This document shows, one piece after another, positions 13,101-24,500 of a stretch of 64,000 nucleotides of DNA. The DNA lies in contig NC_052393.1 of assembly GCF_009389715.1 (NCBI RefSeq), positions 3,410,001-3,474,000 of the forward strand. The letters are read 5' to 3'. The stretch is from Phoenix dactylifera (taxonomy: Eukaryota; Streptophyta; Magnoliopsida; Arecales; Arecaceae). Below the pieces are notes generated by a model. The model was not told where the DNA came from, did no database searches, and worked only from the letters and a program-made list of their open reading frames with translations. Positions within the stretch are counted from its first letter, which is position 1; the number at the start of each line of letters is the position of its first letter. A program made the translations under genes and the position numbers.

Positions 13101-14600
13101 CAATGTCTAGTGCAGCTGCTATATGTCTCTTTATGTACAGATATTTGGGGGCTGCCAATTATATAAGGCTTGATGGTAAAGCTCAATTGATTTCAAAGCA
13201 CACAACCTCAACTGTTTCTCGTACAAACTACATGATAGTTTTTCTAAACAAAAATTCACACCATTGATCATGATATATGATGTCTAATTAACTAAAACCA
13301 AAATCTATGTTTTTCAAGGTTTCTTGCCCGTATCTCAAGTGGATATGCAAATGGGTTCAATGCATTTAAATTGGACTAAACTAAACTAAGCCTCTTTTTA
13401 TCCTCGGCAAAAGAACCTTAGGTCTTTGTATTTGCTGCGACACTTTGAAATCATGAAGAATCACATTAAAATAAGAAAGAAAAAATCATGAAGAATTTTA
13501 ATATCTCATATCTTCATCTATCAGTTGCTTAAAAGACGGTCACGGGGCAGGTGTGTAACCTAAAAAAAAGAGAGGATGGATTCAAATATCTCTGTAGCAA
13601 AAGGCTAAACATACTCGTCACTGCCAAGACAGGGGGCGCCTACATCCTCATCGCCTCTGTTCTTGAGAACAGGAGAGAAGCCCGCGCTCTTGGGCAAGAT
13701 GGGCCCAAACTTGACGTAATCGGGGATCGAACGGCTGACCTCATGCAGAGGCGTCATCGGGGGCTCCGCGATCGGCGGCAGGACCGGCACCCCCTTCCTC
13801 CCGGGTGCTGCCGCCGCCGGATCTTGACTAAGGGCATCCTTGTAGTACCTGGCGTACATCCTGGTGCTGTGGTCCAGCGCTTCCCCGTACCGCTTCTCCA
13901 GATCCCTCATCTTATCCGCCTGGTCCGGCCTCACCGAGAGCACCAGCGACTCGCGGAACAGCTGATCGTCGAGATCGACCGTCAGCGAGAGGTCGCCGGC
14001 GTCCGGGATGGTCTCCACCACGACCCGGTGGCGGGCCTCGACGTACCACCCGACGATGGAGGCCATATGGAGGAGGAAGAGCGCCTCCCAGAGCTCCGGG
14101 GCGAAGTCGATGCGGGCAAAGAAGGGGTCGACGTCGAACATTTCCAGGGCGTGGAGGGCGGAGCCCCGGGAGTCGCCGCGGAGGCGGGCGAGGAAAGCGA
14201 GGTGGAGGTGGGCCCAGGCGGAGAGGTACGAGTTGGGGACGCCGGCGGTGGCCTGGGCAGGGTCGAGGAGGGCGCAAACCTGGAGCATCCGCTCGGCATG
14301 GCCGAGGCGAGCGAGCTTGGCCTCCGGGTTGGAGGTGGTGATGGCCTCCTCGAGGGCGTCGATGCCCCAGTCGAGGTTCGCGAGGACGGCCTGGTCGGAG
14401 TAACGGACCTCGGCGGCGGCGGCGGCGGCGGAGGAGGGGGAGGCGCAGCCTTCCGCGGCGAGGCGCTCGGCGCACTGCTCCTTGTGGTGAGCCCGGCGGT
14501 CGCGGTCGATGAGGCGGTCCTGGACGAAGCTGCCGACGGTGGAGGTGAGGAAGTGGGCCAGCTCCTTCCCCTCCAGCGGCATCCGTTGGCTTCGAGCCAT
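1158..14600 (-). CDS. LIN: CERBERUS/LIN-type U-box/ARM-like/WD40 E3 ubiquitin ligase, 16 exons
   Basis: Exons in gene order: 14600-13615, 12545-12485, 12371-11889, 11774-11683, 11588-10296, 9308-9164, 9060-8794, 8678-8369, 8251-8127, 8047-7928, 7644-7513, 3054-2932, 2853-2743, 2399-2256, 1515-1264, 1175-1158. All junctions are GT/AG with matching phases. The sum is 4662 bp, giving 1553 residues. Residues 1-330 are the LIN-specific N-terminal helical region. About 350-510 is a Ser/Pro-rich linker. The U-box begins near 572 with KDFVCPITGQ and includes TCPITRQ and the LPKTNYVLKRLI stretch. ARM-like helices run to about 1250. WD40 repeats fill about 1270-1553 and end VWALE. U-box ligases pass ubiquitin from E2 enzymes. 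Legume CERBERUS/LIN is needed for rhizobial infection, and related genes are linked to arbuscular mycorrhiza, so a symbiotic role here is inferred. Intron 11 is 4.5 kb. An alternative start is Met7. The family call is firm; exact exon edges are hand-predicted. Confidence 0.93.
2933..3210 (-). repeat. 140-bp tandem duplication covering LIN exon 12
   Basis: Two near-identical copies lie head to tail with a period of 140 bases: copy A at about 2933-3070 and copy B at about 3073-3210. They differ at only a handful of positions. Copy A is the exon used in the gene model (acceptor before 3054, donor after 2932). Copy B keeps an acceptor before 3194, but its donor is gone because the duplication joint falls at the last exon base. 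Reading through both copies shifts the frame and meets a TAG in copy A, so copy B should be skipped. Confidence 0.85.
3325..3410 (+). mobile_element. possible tRNA-derived SINE remnant
   Basis: A match to the Pol III A box (TGGTTAAGTGG at 3337-3347) is followed about 40 bases later by a degraded B-box-like string (GGATTTGAATTC near 3377-3388). This spacing is typical of tRNA genes and tRNA-derived SINEs. No tRNA cloverleaf or A-tail is clear, so this is tentative. Confidence 0.35.
4310..4672. repeat. dispersed repeat with internal purine tract (copy 1)
   Basis: A GC-richer block has an internal GA-rich microsatellite (about 4350-4410), a locally repeated AAATAGGAGACC motif and a GGTACGG-rich end. 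Read on the minus strand, its end (GATCAAGGTTTGCCGAACTGG) resembles the start of the copy near 9412. It lies in LIN intron 11. The architecture suggests a non-autonomous element; termini are not firmly defined. Confidence 0.5.
5326..5444. repeat. TATG/TACA microsatellite
   Basis: Interrupted tetranucleotide and dinucleotide units of TATG, TACA and TATA type occupy about 120 bases inside LIN intron 11. Apparent reading frames here are products of the repeat. Confidence 0.9.
9412..9806. repeat. dispersed repeat with internal GA/CT tract (copy 2)
   Basis: This block lies in LIN intron 5 (9309-10295). It opens with a CAAGGTGAGCGGAACC-like end, carries a long GAGA tract followed by a CTCT tract, and ends with GGTACGG- and CCGGCACAACAGACC-like sequence. 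The purine tract followed by a pyrimidine tract could fold into a hairpin. It resembles the blocks at 4310-4672 and 43130-43441, so it is probably a member of one repeat family. Confidence 0.5.
12546..13614 (-). other. LIN intron 1
   Basis: A 1.07 kb AT-rich intron lies between GC-rich exon 1 and the 61-bp exon 2. Its donor is GTATGT at 13614-13609 and its acceptor CTACAG at 12551-12546. No recognisable element was seen inside it. Confidence 0.75.
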
Positions 14601-15051
14601 TCCCGAATCCGCCGTTAGGCCGTAAAGAATGGCAGGGGCGAGACGGAGAGCATTGGTGGGTTTTGGTTTTGCGGAGATTTCGAGAGCAAAAGATCGAAGC
14701 GAAGGAAGGAGAGGACGGCAGTTGAGGGATTGAAGGGAAGAAGGCGAGGATGGGGAAAGAATGCATTGCCGGCTTCATTAGGTTGGTGCTCGCTGTCGAT
14801 GACGATGGCGGTAGGGAAGGTCGAAGTCGCGCTCGGACGACAAGAATAAGGTGCTCCTTGGGAGTAATTTTGTTTGGAGGCAAAATTTGTAACGAGACAA
14901 GCAGCTAGATGACCTTTAGTTTCAAGATTTTTCAATCCGATTAGATGTTTTGTGGTTACATGCTAAACTACATAGTTGAAGTGGAACATTGTAACGCGGG
15001 CATCGCTTGATGAATTCTAAAAGCGGGATAACGCGGGTTTTTAGATGCTTC
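14601..15051 (-). promoter_or_regulatory. LIN upstream region
   Basis: Sequence immediately 5' of the LIN start codon: about 150 bases of GC-rich leader followed by AT-richer sequence. I did not find a convincing TATA box or a clear symbiosis-type cis element by eye. The region is called only by position. Confidence 0.35.
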
Positions 15052-15800
15052 CTTTTGTCTGTTGCCCTGGTTTGAAACTTTGGGTACAACTCAAATTTGT
15101 TTGTTCTCCGAATGATTTTTAAATAGAAGGTTTTCTTCTTACATTTGTTCTCCTTGCTTGCAGAAGAATCTCATCTATCTTGAAAGTGACTCGGCTACTA
15201 CGATTAGATGATTCGAAGACGGACCGTAGCTATAAATAGACACTTTCTGCTCCAGGACATCTGGCAGTATGAAAGAATTGTACTATCTTTCGGCTGATTC
15301 ATGTCTAGTATGAAATCGATAGAATTAGAAATATAGTTACATCTTTTGTTATCGAGCACTCGAACAAAGTATTATGCACTAGTGGTGCGACCTTGCCATA
15401 TTTTTTCTGAGATAATTTGTTTTCCAAAAAAAAATTTGGATATACCCATATTAGAATTGTGTGATTCGTTATCCTATAAATCAACAAGAAAAAAAAGATG
15501 AAGAACACAAAAGAGAACATGGTAATATAAAACCTTGGAGAAACGACACTCTTGGCGGGAGACTTTGGGGAAGGGAGGTTGGTAAACATGGACTTTGCAT
15601 GGCAAGCCTCCTCTGATACAATACTTCCTCTTGAACGGACAAATGCTACAAGAGAGAATATTTTGACTCTTGATGGCCCATGGATTGAATGTGATCCTAT
15701 GAGCGTGTATCTCCTGCTCTTATAAATTCTAAGTTGCCCGTCGATGGATGATAGGGTGGTGGCGGAAGGTATAAAGACGCTTCACTTTCTCCAAAAGAGG
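15052..15800. repeat. intergenic repeat, copy I (longest)
   Basis: This copy starts near GTCTGTTGCC and ends near 15800. Its first 320 bases recur at 15815-16160 and its last 500 bases recur at 16670-17190. It has short open stretches but no recognisable domain. Copies I and II are almost head to tail, so the unit is about 760 bases. Confidence 0.7.
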
Positions 15801-15814
15801 TCTGCGCGCTAAAC

Positions 15815-16160
15815 TTCCGTTTGTCTGTTGTTTGGGTTTGAAAATTTGGGTACAACTCAAATTTGTTTCTTCTCCAGATGATAAATAAATAAAAGTTTTT
15901 TTTCTTTTTTTTAAGAGACTAAATAAAAGACTATTTTACATTTGTTCTCCTTGTCTGCTGATGGATTTGATCCATCTAGAACGTGACTTGGCTACTACGA
16001 TTGAATGGAGCCGGAGGTAAACCGGCATTTGCTGCTCCAGGATATGGTGGTATATAAAGGATTGTACCGTTTTTTTTGATGAGTTATGTCTGAGATCAAT
16101 AGAGCTAGGGATTGAATTACATCTTTTGTTGACGAGCACTCCTGCAAATATTGTGGACTA
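15815..16160. repeat. intergenic repeat, copy II (5' part only)
   Basis: Matches the first part of copy I (15052-15375), including the GGTACAACTCAAATTTG string and the ACATCTTTTGTTGACGAGC segment. Similarity stops near 16160, after which unrelated AT-rich sequence follows. Confidence 0.65.
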
Positions 16161-16588
16161 ACATGTCTCCTTAATTTTACGAGACTGATGTGACCCAGTT
16201 GATCAATCTCCTCTCTCTCTCATGGAGTCTTTCTCTTCTCTTTGGTGTGACATCTTCTTGCTTAAAGAGTAATGGGCGGAGGTCGGTATTTTTTTTTTTT
16301 TAATTATTAGTTTTTTTATTTAATTATTAGTTCTGTTGTGCATAATTTACCCAACATTGTGATATCATAGCAGCCCCCTCACTCATATTATTTGGTATAA
16401 AAAAAATAGACTATGTTTTTTAAGCATACATAAGGTTTTTTGTTTGGATGATGTGGGACTAAAATTCTCACCCCATGTTTGTTTCTGAATCTTGTTGCCC
16501 GGTTCTTGAAAAATGGAGGAGGCAGCCATGGCCGCCACCGCCTACGGCTGCCGTCGCCCCAGCGAGCCGACAGTGGCTGCAGCCCGCC

Positions 16589-17190
16589 ATGGATCCGAAG
16601 GTAAACCGATACTTTCTACTTCAGAATATGGTGGTATGTAAAGGATTGTACTATTTTTCTGATGAGTCATGTCCGAGATCAACAGAGATTGAGTTACATC
16701 TTTTGCTGTCGAGCACTTATGCGAAGCATTGTGGACTAGTAATACAGCCTTGCCATCTTTTTTTTGAGATATTTTGTTTTCCAAACTTTTTTGGATATAC
16801 TTATTTTAGACTTGTGTGATTCGTTGTCCTATAAAATTAAAAAAAAGAAAAGAAAAAGAAGAGGAAGAAGATGATGATAAAGCTATATGAACACAAAAGA
16901 GAACATAGTAATATAAAATCTTAAGTTCTTAGTGGGAGACTTTGGGGAAGGGAGGTTGGCAAGCATGGACTTTGCATGGCAAGCCTCCTCTGGTACAATA
17001 CTTCCTCTTGAATGGACAAATGCTACAAGAGAGAATATTTTGATTCTTGATGGCCCATGGATTGAATGTGATCCTATGAGCGCGTATCTCCTGCTCTTAT
17101 AAATTCTAAGTCGCCCGTTGATGGATGATAGGGTAGTAGCGGAAGGTATAAAGAGGCTTTACTTTCTCCAAGGCAGGTCTATGCGCTAAA
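16589..17190. repeat. intergenic repeat, copy III (3' part)
   Basis: Begins in the middle of the repeat unit (AGGTAAACCGATACTTTC) and runs to the same right end as copy I. The segment at about 16930-17180 is nearly identical to 15550-15800, at an offset near 1381 bases. The high identity of this part suggests a fairly recent duplication or gene conversion. Confidence 0.7.
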
Positions 17191-18922
17191 CTTTAAGCCT
17201 AAGCCCTGCAACAGATTGGCATCAATTCCAACTAGAAAAATTTCCTTTGCACCTCACCAATCCGCGACTACCACAGGGAACTGATGCTGCGAGTGGGGAG
17301 TAGAATGGTGTTGTGAAGCAACACTAGTTCCCACTAATGGACTCTTTCTATTACTCTAGATGTTAATGCCATTGATGCTTCTCGTGTAATCTTCTTACTT
17401 CTTGTGAATCTTCTGATTAAAGCTAAGAGAAGGAAAAATTAGACATAACTAATTTTTGTTGGTGATTTTGGAAAACTTTATCTTAGCTAGCATTACCTCA
17501 TGTTTATTCCTTATTACTATTCATGGAAACAATATTAGAAATATGAAAATTTAGATTTTATTATAGTTTATCTTCTAGAAGTGTAATGTTTAGGAAACTA
17601 TACATAAAAAATAATAGAAAGTTCTGATCACTCATGTTTGCCTTTTGCAACAAATAAAGCAAGCCGTATATAACACAATGCAATATATGCAAAATGAGCC
17701 ATGTTTCATGATAACTTTGTCAAAATTCGTATATCAGTAGAGTAAGAAAATTGTTTGCGTAAATGCTGTCGATGTGAAGTGGAAGGAGTGTGAATGATTG
17801 CGAACCTGGGAACAATTAAAGCTCTTTCAATTGCACGAAGTCAGCATCGGCGGACATATCCTTGCAGAGAATTGCAAGTGGAGATTGGTCGATCATGTAT
17901 TATTAAAAAAAAAAGGAAACCCTACATTAAAATCCCTCGAAAGTGTTAATTTTTTTAAATTTTCTTGCGTAGCCTTGATTATTTTAATCGATGAGAACTA
18001 ATCTTTGCTGTAGTGGAGATGGAACATTTGATTCTGTTCTCTTTTTAACTTTAATTCCTGCTTAGCTCTAACAAGTTGAATTAAATAACTTTTTTCAATG
18101 CTTTGCTCATTTTCTACTCTCTCCTTCTGCTATTTTTTTTCCAATCCAACCTGGTAGTAGCAGCCTTAATAGTGCTCATCTGCAACAGTTTCAAATTTCG
18201 GAGAATTTTGATAGTTTTTAGGCCCATGAATTCTACCGAGGCCAAAAAATGGCCAACTAATTTCGTGATTGCTAGAGAGAGCATGCCAAGTGATCATCCT
18301 ATATATGAGTGACACCAGAATAAAGTACTAATCAAACTACTAAGTGCAGGCCAGGATGGTCTGAACTCATTGTGTCATGCAAGCTACCGGTTAGCATCTG
18401 TACTCAAATACTGTAGCTTATGATAGATTAATCATGAAAGCATCCACGAGGGTTTAGATGGCAACCTAATTGGATACCATCCGAAGGAGAAATTATTAGA
18501 TAGATAAGAGCCCTTAGCTCAGTAGTAGACCATGGGCTGGTTTACCGTTTAGTTAGTAGATTTGATTCAACTAATAATTTTTTCATCTAAAAATTTTTAT
18601 TTATATTATTGTCTGGACCGTGTGCACAATTATTAATGATTGCTAATTCTTATGAATTCCGTTCATCAAATGCGTATCTCAATGCACCATTTTATAGATT
18701 AGGGGTCGTGATTGGCAGCATGCACGTGCTTCGCGTCGTGCCGTCCCCGCGAATAAATAAATGGCAAGTGGCCGTAGAATCTCGGGCAGAAACTGGACCG
18801 CACTACACCTGGTTTCGGGGTCCTTCTTTTCCAACCTTATTCGTACCCAGATCGTGACACGTTTCGCAAAGTGACGTCCCAGATCCGACAATTTCCCTGG
18901 CATCTCCTCCTCATTAAGGCCG
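17191..18922. other. intergenic region upstream of cyclophilin
   Basis: AT-rich sequence with no supported gene. It contains a possible SINE relic at 18505-18572. GC content rises from about 18700 towards the cyclophilin gene, which is likely its promoter. Confidence 0.5.
18505..18572 (+). mobile_element. possible tRNA-derived SINE or decayed tRNA
   Basis: TAGCTCAGTAGTAGA at 18515-18529 is a good A-box and D-arm-like string. GATTTGATTCAA near 18559-18570 is a plausible decayed B box. The acceptor stem does not pair convincingly, so it is not called as a functional tRNA. Confidence 0.35.
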
Positions 18923-18930
18923 TTATATAC
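18923..18930 (+). promoter_or_regulatory. TATA-like box of the cyclophilin gene
   Basis: TTATATAC lies about 80 bases upstream of the cyclophilin ATG in GC-rich sequence. This position is compatible with a transcription start about 30 bases downstream and a short leader. Confidence 0.5.
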
Positions 18931-19006
18931 CGAAGTCCCGGGCCGAGATCACTCGACGAGCCCCAGGAACAGGAGAGGGACGGAGAGAGCGCAAAGCCAT
19001 CGAGCG

Positions 19007-19528
19007 ATGACTTCTAACCCGAGGGTGTACTTCGACATAACGATCGGTGGGGCCCCGGCGGGGCGGATCGTGATGGAGCTGTTCGCCGACGTGACGCCGA
19101 AGACGGCGGAGAACTTCCGGGCGCTGTGCACGGGGGAGAAGGGGCTCGGGCTGTCGCGGAAGCTGCTCCACTACAAGGGATCGACCTTCCACCGGGTGAT
19201 CCCGGGGTTCATGTGCCAGGGAGGCGACTTCACCGCCGGGAACGGGACCGGCGGGGAGTCCATCTACGGTGCCAAGTTCGCCGACGAGAACTTCGTGAAC
19301 AGGCACAAGGGGCCCGGGTTTGTGTCGATGGCCAACGCGGGACCCAACACCAATGGCTCCCAGTTCTTCATCTGCACCGCCGGGGCACCCTGGCTCGACG
19401 GCAGGCACGTCGTCTTCGGCCAAGTCGTCGAGGGGATGGACGTCGTCACAGCCATCGAGAAGGTGGGCTCCCGGGGAGGCAGGACATCCAAGACCGTCAC
19501 CATCGCCGACTGCGGCGAGCTCTTTTAG
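19007..19528 (+). CDS. cytosolic-type cyclophilin (peptidyl-prolyl cis-trans isomerase)
   Basis: A single exon of 173 residues. The protein catalyses cis-trans isomerisation of Xaa-Pro bonds and belongs to the single-domain cyclophilin A class of plants. Visible active-site residues are Arg63, Phe68, Met69 and Gln71 in [15 protein letters not shown], Phe121 in NGSQFFI, and Trp129 and His134 in [10 protein letters not shown]. The plant-specific loop after TGEKG (about residues 46-54) is present. Cys41 and Cys170 are at the positions of the redox-sensitive pair described in plant cyclophilins. There is no signal peptide or transit peptide, so a cytosolic location is expected. Intronless cyclophilins are normal in plants, so this need not be a retrocopy. 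The open frame is intact, very GC-rich and preceded by a TATA-like box, which supports a working gene. Confidence 0.96.
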   Translation: MTSNPRVYFDITIGGAPAGRIVMELFADVTPKTAENFRALCTGEKGLGLSRKLLHYKGSTFHRVIPGFMCQGGDFTAGNGTGGESIYGAKFADENFVNRHKGPGFVSMANAGPNTNGSQFFICTAGAPWLDGRHVVFGQVVEGMDVVTAIEKVGSRGGRTSKTVTIADCGELF

Positions 19529-20314
19529 AACAAACGTTCGTCGGTGGCAGTGCCTGTACCTCTCTTTCTTCGTTAATTCTATATCTGATAACGGAATGGT
19601 GTGTCTGAATCCTCTTTCCGATCACATGGTTGGAGGGGTTTATTCTGATCTTATGTCTATCATGCTTTTTCTTGGTTTTTGGTTGAATCCATGTATGCTC
19701 TGGTTCTAGAGCTGCATTTATCTTCAAGATATCTATTCTGTGGTGGTGAAAGAAAATAGTAAAATCGGATTTTACATGTAAGGTAATTGGCATTTTTTCC
19801 CTTGTGGTTGACTTGTGAGTGGTCTTCGGCGAATGGGTATTAGGTATGTAGTACGTGAGATTAGTTTTAGTTCCACTGGAAAAGAAAATTCTCGGGTTCG
19901 GGTACCGTCGACTGCTGAAATTTTAACAAGAATCACGTAAAGCGGGTACTACAAAACATGATAAGGAGCGGAACTCCTATTTTACTATTTTTTTGTTAAT
20001 ATTGATCCTAAAAAGAAAACCTAAAAAGTTAAATAAGATGGGACTCCTTTTACTCACAGATCCATCAATCCCATATTCAAGAATAATAAAAAAAATTTAC
20101 ATGCGCTAAGAGAGATCACCCATAATTCTTGTCAAGCCTCTTCATCTATGTTTTTTCTCATCAAGCCATTTATCCTATTCATAAGATATTCCTTCTCCTC
20201 TCGAGTCTCTTTCTTCACCTCCAAATCTATTTCTTTTTTAGAATCTTTGCACTCAAAAGTTTATGAAATCTAAGGAACGATATGTAGATAATTTTTTATC
20301 TTTGACAAAGCTAG

Positions 20315-20800
20315 AAAAACCATGTACTAGTATAGATAAATGTCATATTCTAAAAAATATATATCAATTTATTTAGAGATGTAATAGGCTTGCTAGATGA
20401 CTAATTTACTTAATATGTGTTATCCTGCTATATAGTGTGTACTAGTAAAAAGCATGTTCTAGAAACTGTTTATCGATTTACCTGAAGGTGTGTATCAAAT
20501 AAGATTGTAGTATGTATCAAAAAGTCAACGAGTGTGCATCACCGACCATTTAATGTGTAGCAATAAACATGATATTCTGACAACTGTATATTAATTTCTT
20601 AGAGTTGTATATTAAGTGGTTAGATGACAAATTTGCTAAGTATGTATTATCTGACTTTATACTATATATTACTAAGCACCATATCTATGAACTATGTATG
20701 AATTTACCTAGATATATGTATTAGCTTGCTAGATGACTAATTTGTTTGGTTTGTATTACTTAGTCATATAGTACATACCGATAAAAATATGCTTTCGAAA
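20315..20800. repeat. tandem array of diverged ~120-bp units
   Basis: Phrases recur about every 110-130 bases: ctagatgactaattt, tatgtattatctg, a tatagtgtgtactag-like string, and a cat-ttct-aaactgta-atcaattt core. About four diverged copies are present. The sequence on both sides (near 19970 and 20870) has short related CTCCTAT and ATAGGAG-like strings in opposite orientation, so the array may be the inside of an old DNA transposon. Confidence 0.6.
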
Positions 20801-21243
20801 TGAGAAAGAAAGAAGATGGCATGCATTTCGTACTTTTTTTGAGTTTTTTTTTAAAATTATAGGACTAACAACTTCATTATTAGGAGTATGACTTTTGGGT
20901 TTTTTTAGATGGGCATTAAAAGAAATGTAACAAAATAAGAAGCCTGTTCTATACTTTTTTATTTGTTACCCGCCCTATATGATTTTTGTTCGTGAAATTT
21001 GATAGATGCTCGAGACTATGATATGCCTTACTGTCATATCACTATTGTTAGCAACCTCGAGCGTGTGTAGGGATGCCAACAAATTGGGTAGACTATTATC
21101 TGTACTTGCTTTAGAGTAGAACAAAACGAATAGAGTCTCAGAGTAGGAATGGACAATTATTAAATAGAGAAAATTGGATAAATCTTTTCTAATAAAGTTA
21201 CAAAAAGTATTTTCTTTAATCTCGAAGAGAGAATTTGTGAAGC

Positions 21244-21245
<2 letters not shown>

Positions 21246-21279
<34 letters not shown>
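21246..21279. repeat. (AT)n microsatellite
   Basis: An uninterrupted AT dinucleotide run of about 34 bases, followed by ACAT units. Confidence 0.95.
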
Positions 21280-21283
<4 letters not shown>

Positions 21284-21462
21284 CATACATATACACACAT
21301 ATATATACTTGAATCAGGTTTGAAGCAAATTTTACCTTTAACCATACCTACCTCGAATCTATTGCGGGTCAGATAAAATCCAACTCATTTAGGTCGGGTC
21401 GGGTCGGCTCAAGTATCCGATGAGACGGAGTAAGTTACTATCTCTACGCTTACGCTCCATAC

Positions 21463-21465
<3 letters not shown>

Positions 21466-21514
<49 letters not shown>
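21466..21514. repeat. (AT)n microsatellite
   Basis: A second uninterrupted AT dinucleotide run, about 49 bases long. Confidence 0.95.
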
Positions 21515-21517
<3 letters not shown>

Positions 21518-24500
21518 GTGCAATCGTACTTGGCTAGAAAATGAGCCAAAAGGTTGTTTTAATTTTTTTTAATAATACATATATTTTAATGATAAATCTC
21601 ACTTAGAAGCATTTGGTTTGATTTTTGTGGCCTCCGCGACAAAACATTGCTCTGGAATTCTTTCACGACAGCCACATGCAGGATAATCAGGGCAAACTAC
21701 TCTTTCTTTTCGGCAGACTATTCTTTTTTTTAAAGGACATACAATGGTTGTTTTTTTTGTCGTTTTCATATGTTTTAAAAGGGGGAGAGAATATGGGACC
21801 ACACCCATGATTTGCCCCTTATACACCTTTGGAAAGAAACTCCTACGGCAAAGAGTTGAGAGAACCGGAACCTATTCTCCCACCACCAACTTAGGTAGGA
21901 GAGAGAGTCACGCATCCATCTGTTGTATTAATATTATGCACCAGCATGATGACAGAATTTTTATTTTTGTATAACTTTTTGATAAATTCAAGAGCCTTTA
22001 TATGGCCATAGCAAGCCATGAATAGCTGGTAATGAAACTATCTGCGCTCGCATGTGGAAATGGTTGTATAGAGATTGATGCAAAGCAAGTGACTCTTGAT
22101 TATTTACAGAAGATGGATCGAATCAAGTTACAAGATGGTTCAGGTCATCGGGACCAACATGTGCGAACTTCATAAATACAAAAAAACAAGTTTATTAAAC
22201 TTGCCTTTCAGTATTTTAGGGTAGATTTTATTTCAATAGATTTAGAGAGTCCAATTTTGACCATGATAGAACTGGAAAATATATAGTTAAGTTGTAGATG
22301 TAATTTTGTAAGAGCTTTTTCTATCTCAGGTTATTTTCCTAATTTTTTGAAATTAACGTCATATTTTGTAGGATTGGTTGTATCATCGATTATAATGATA
22401 TTGAAATTTATTCTCTTTGAATTTTTTGCTTTTTCTTTTTTTGAAAAGATGGTCCTTCTTCTCTATTCCTTAGGCAACCATGTTTGGATACGAGACCGAA
22501 GAGTTGAAATGATGATCCAATTAGAAATAAAGAAGATTTTCTTTAACCATCAATTTGAATCTCTTAAAAGGAAATTAAAAAAATGAAAAAATTGATGAGA
22601 GTAGAGTTTTAAGTTTTATTTTTTTTCATTGATGATCATAAACTAAAACACAATTATATTTATAAAAGTGAGATCTACTCTTTCATAATTTAGATTAGAT
22701 TTCTCCTCTAATTTTAATAAGATTTACTTTTTTAAAATAGATATGACTAGTAGAAATAAATATGAAAAAACTAAAATATCTACTCAACTCCTGTATCAAC
22801 TTTTTCTTCTTGAAAGATATGCCCAGTTAAAATCTTTCTTAAAAGAAAATTTTTGATTTGATCGATCTACTTTGAGGTCTAAATTATGGATTTAGACCTA
22901 ATTCTTAATGACACGTCTCCCCTTACAAAGCAACACACATGTCATAGATCTTAAAAAGTTAGCCACTTTTTTTTTTTAAAAAAAATATTTCAATCAGATA
23001 TCATATGACCAACTTATGACTTTTAAATATTTGGTACGTGATTTGCCTTCTAGATATGATCTTGTTCCTGAATCCTATATAGCACTATTTGCAATAACCA
23101 AGGTGATCTACATTAAGTTGTCATCCGTCTAGCTCAATACCCCGAACCTTTAAAATTAATGGATATCGAAATGACTATACCGACTAAAAAAGCTCGCTCC
23201 CTTGATGTCCTCTCCCCTCTCTTCTAGTTTACATAAAGTAAATAAGTTTATACCTTCAAGAAGCTTTTACTACTTACAAATTCCAATTTTAAAATGCTAG
23301 TTTTAATCATGCATACATCTAACAAACAGCATAATGAAATCATTTATATATAGCAACTGCAAGAAGCATGAGGTGAAATTTTTCAATTTAATTTGGAAAA
23401 GCTATCTTGTTTCTTACTATATTCTTTATAACTCACGAATATTTTTTATAACTACCTAAATCTACGTACCAAGAACTTTTTATTTTACAGAACCTAAAAG
23501 AAAAACCTTAAACTATGGGGTACCTTTAATGTACTAAGAGGTAATGCAACATGATTGATTTTGACTTTACTCTCAATGTAAATATTTCATGTGCTATTTC
23601 CACGCATGCAACAGATCTGTCATGTAACTATGATGAAGTCAATACTTCTATTCATAAATGGGTTCATGCTTTAGAAGTCAAGCATTTTGCTGCATATGGA
23701 TAAAAATGGGATTTGCTTCATATGCAATATTGGTGGCAAATCCAATGTACTCCCTTGTCACGTATCTTGATTTTTTCCCCCTCTATATGTAGAGTTATTT
23801 TGAAGTACCTTTGGACAAGGAGTGTGATATATATGAGATCATTAAAGATGAAAATAACTAATACTAGAACAAACGAGTCTATCAAAGTGTCTCAAGGTGG
23901 TGGTGGTTAATTGATTTAACATTTCGTGTGAATGCATGTATATATGGTGTTCCTTGCAACTAAATTGTTCTTGTGCCAATCTCCTTCATGTGCATGCAAT
24001 GATTAAATGTGAAAAAAAAAATTGGATGAAAGATTTCAATGAATAGTAGCTACCAATTGTCTCCTTTTTTTTGTCTTTTTTTTTTTTGCTTTAATTTTAT
24101 CACCGACTAGGCCAATTTCCTGTTGTTAAATATTACCTCGTGAATTAAGCAATCGACCGACCACATGAAAATTGAACAAGAAAAAGAGGTAAATTCATAA
24201 TTTTCTATACTTGTTAGTATATTTTGCTAAACATTTCGTTTCCAAGGGTAGGAATGGACCCAAGGTTTATTTTAGGCTGATTAGTTGGGCTCATGCCTAA
24301 ATTGTTAACCCTGTATAAATTTCAAGTTTGGCCTGCATTACGACTTTCAGACAATATTCGAACTTGAATGAGGCTTTTTAGTCTTTATAATTAAGAAGAT
24401 CAATTAGTTGATGTCTAATCTTGTAGACAAGTGAAAAGCCGTAGTTTCTTTTCTTCTTTGTTTTCTCATCTCTCTCTTTCTCATGAAAATTTTAATTAAT

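Noticed and set aside
13551-14618. A 355-codon open frame antisense to LIN exon 1
   Set aside because: It mirrors the GC-rich coding exon on the other strand. Such antisense frames are expected from high GC3, and its composition is low-complexity Gly/Val/Arg.
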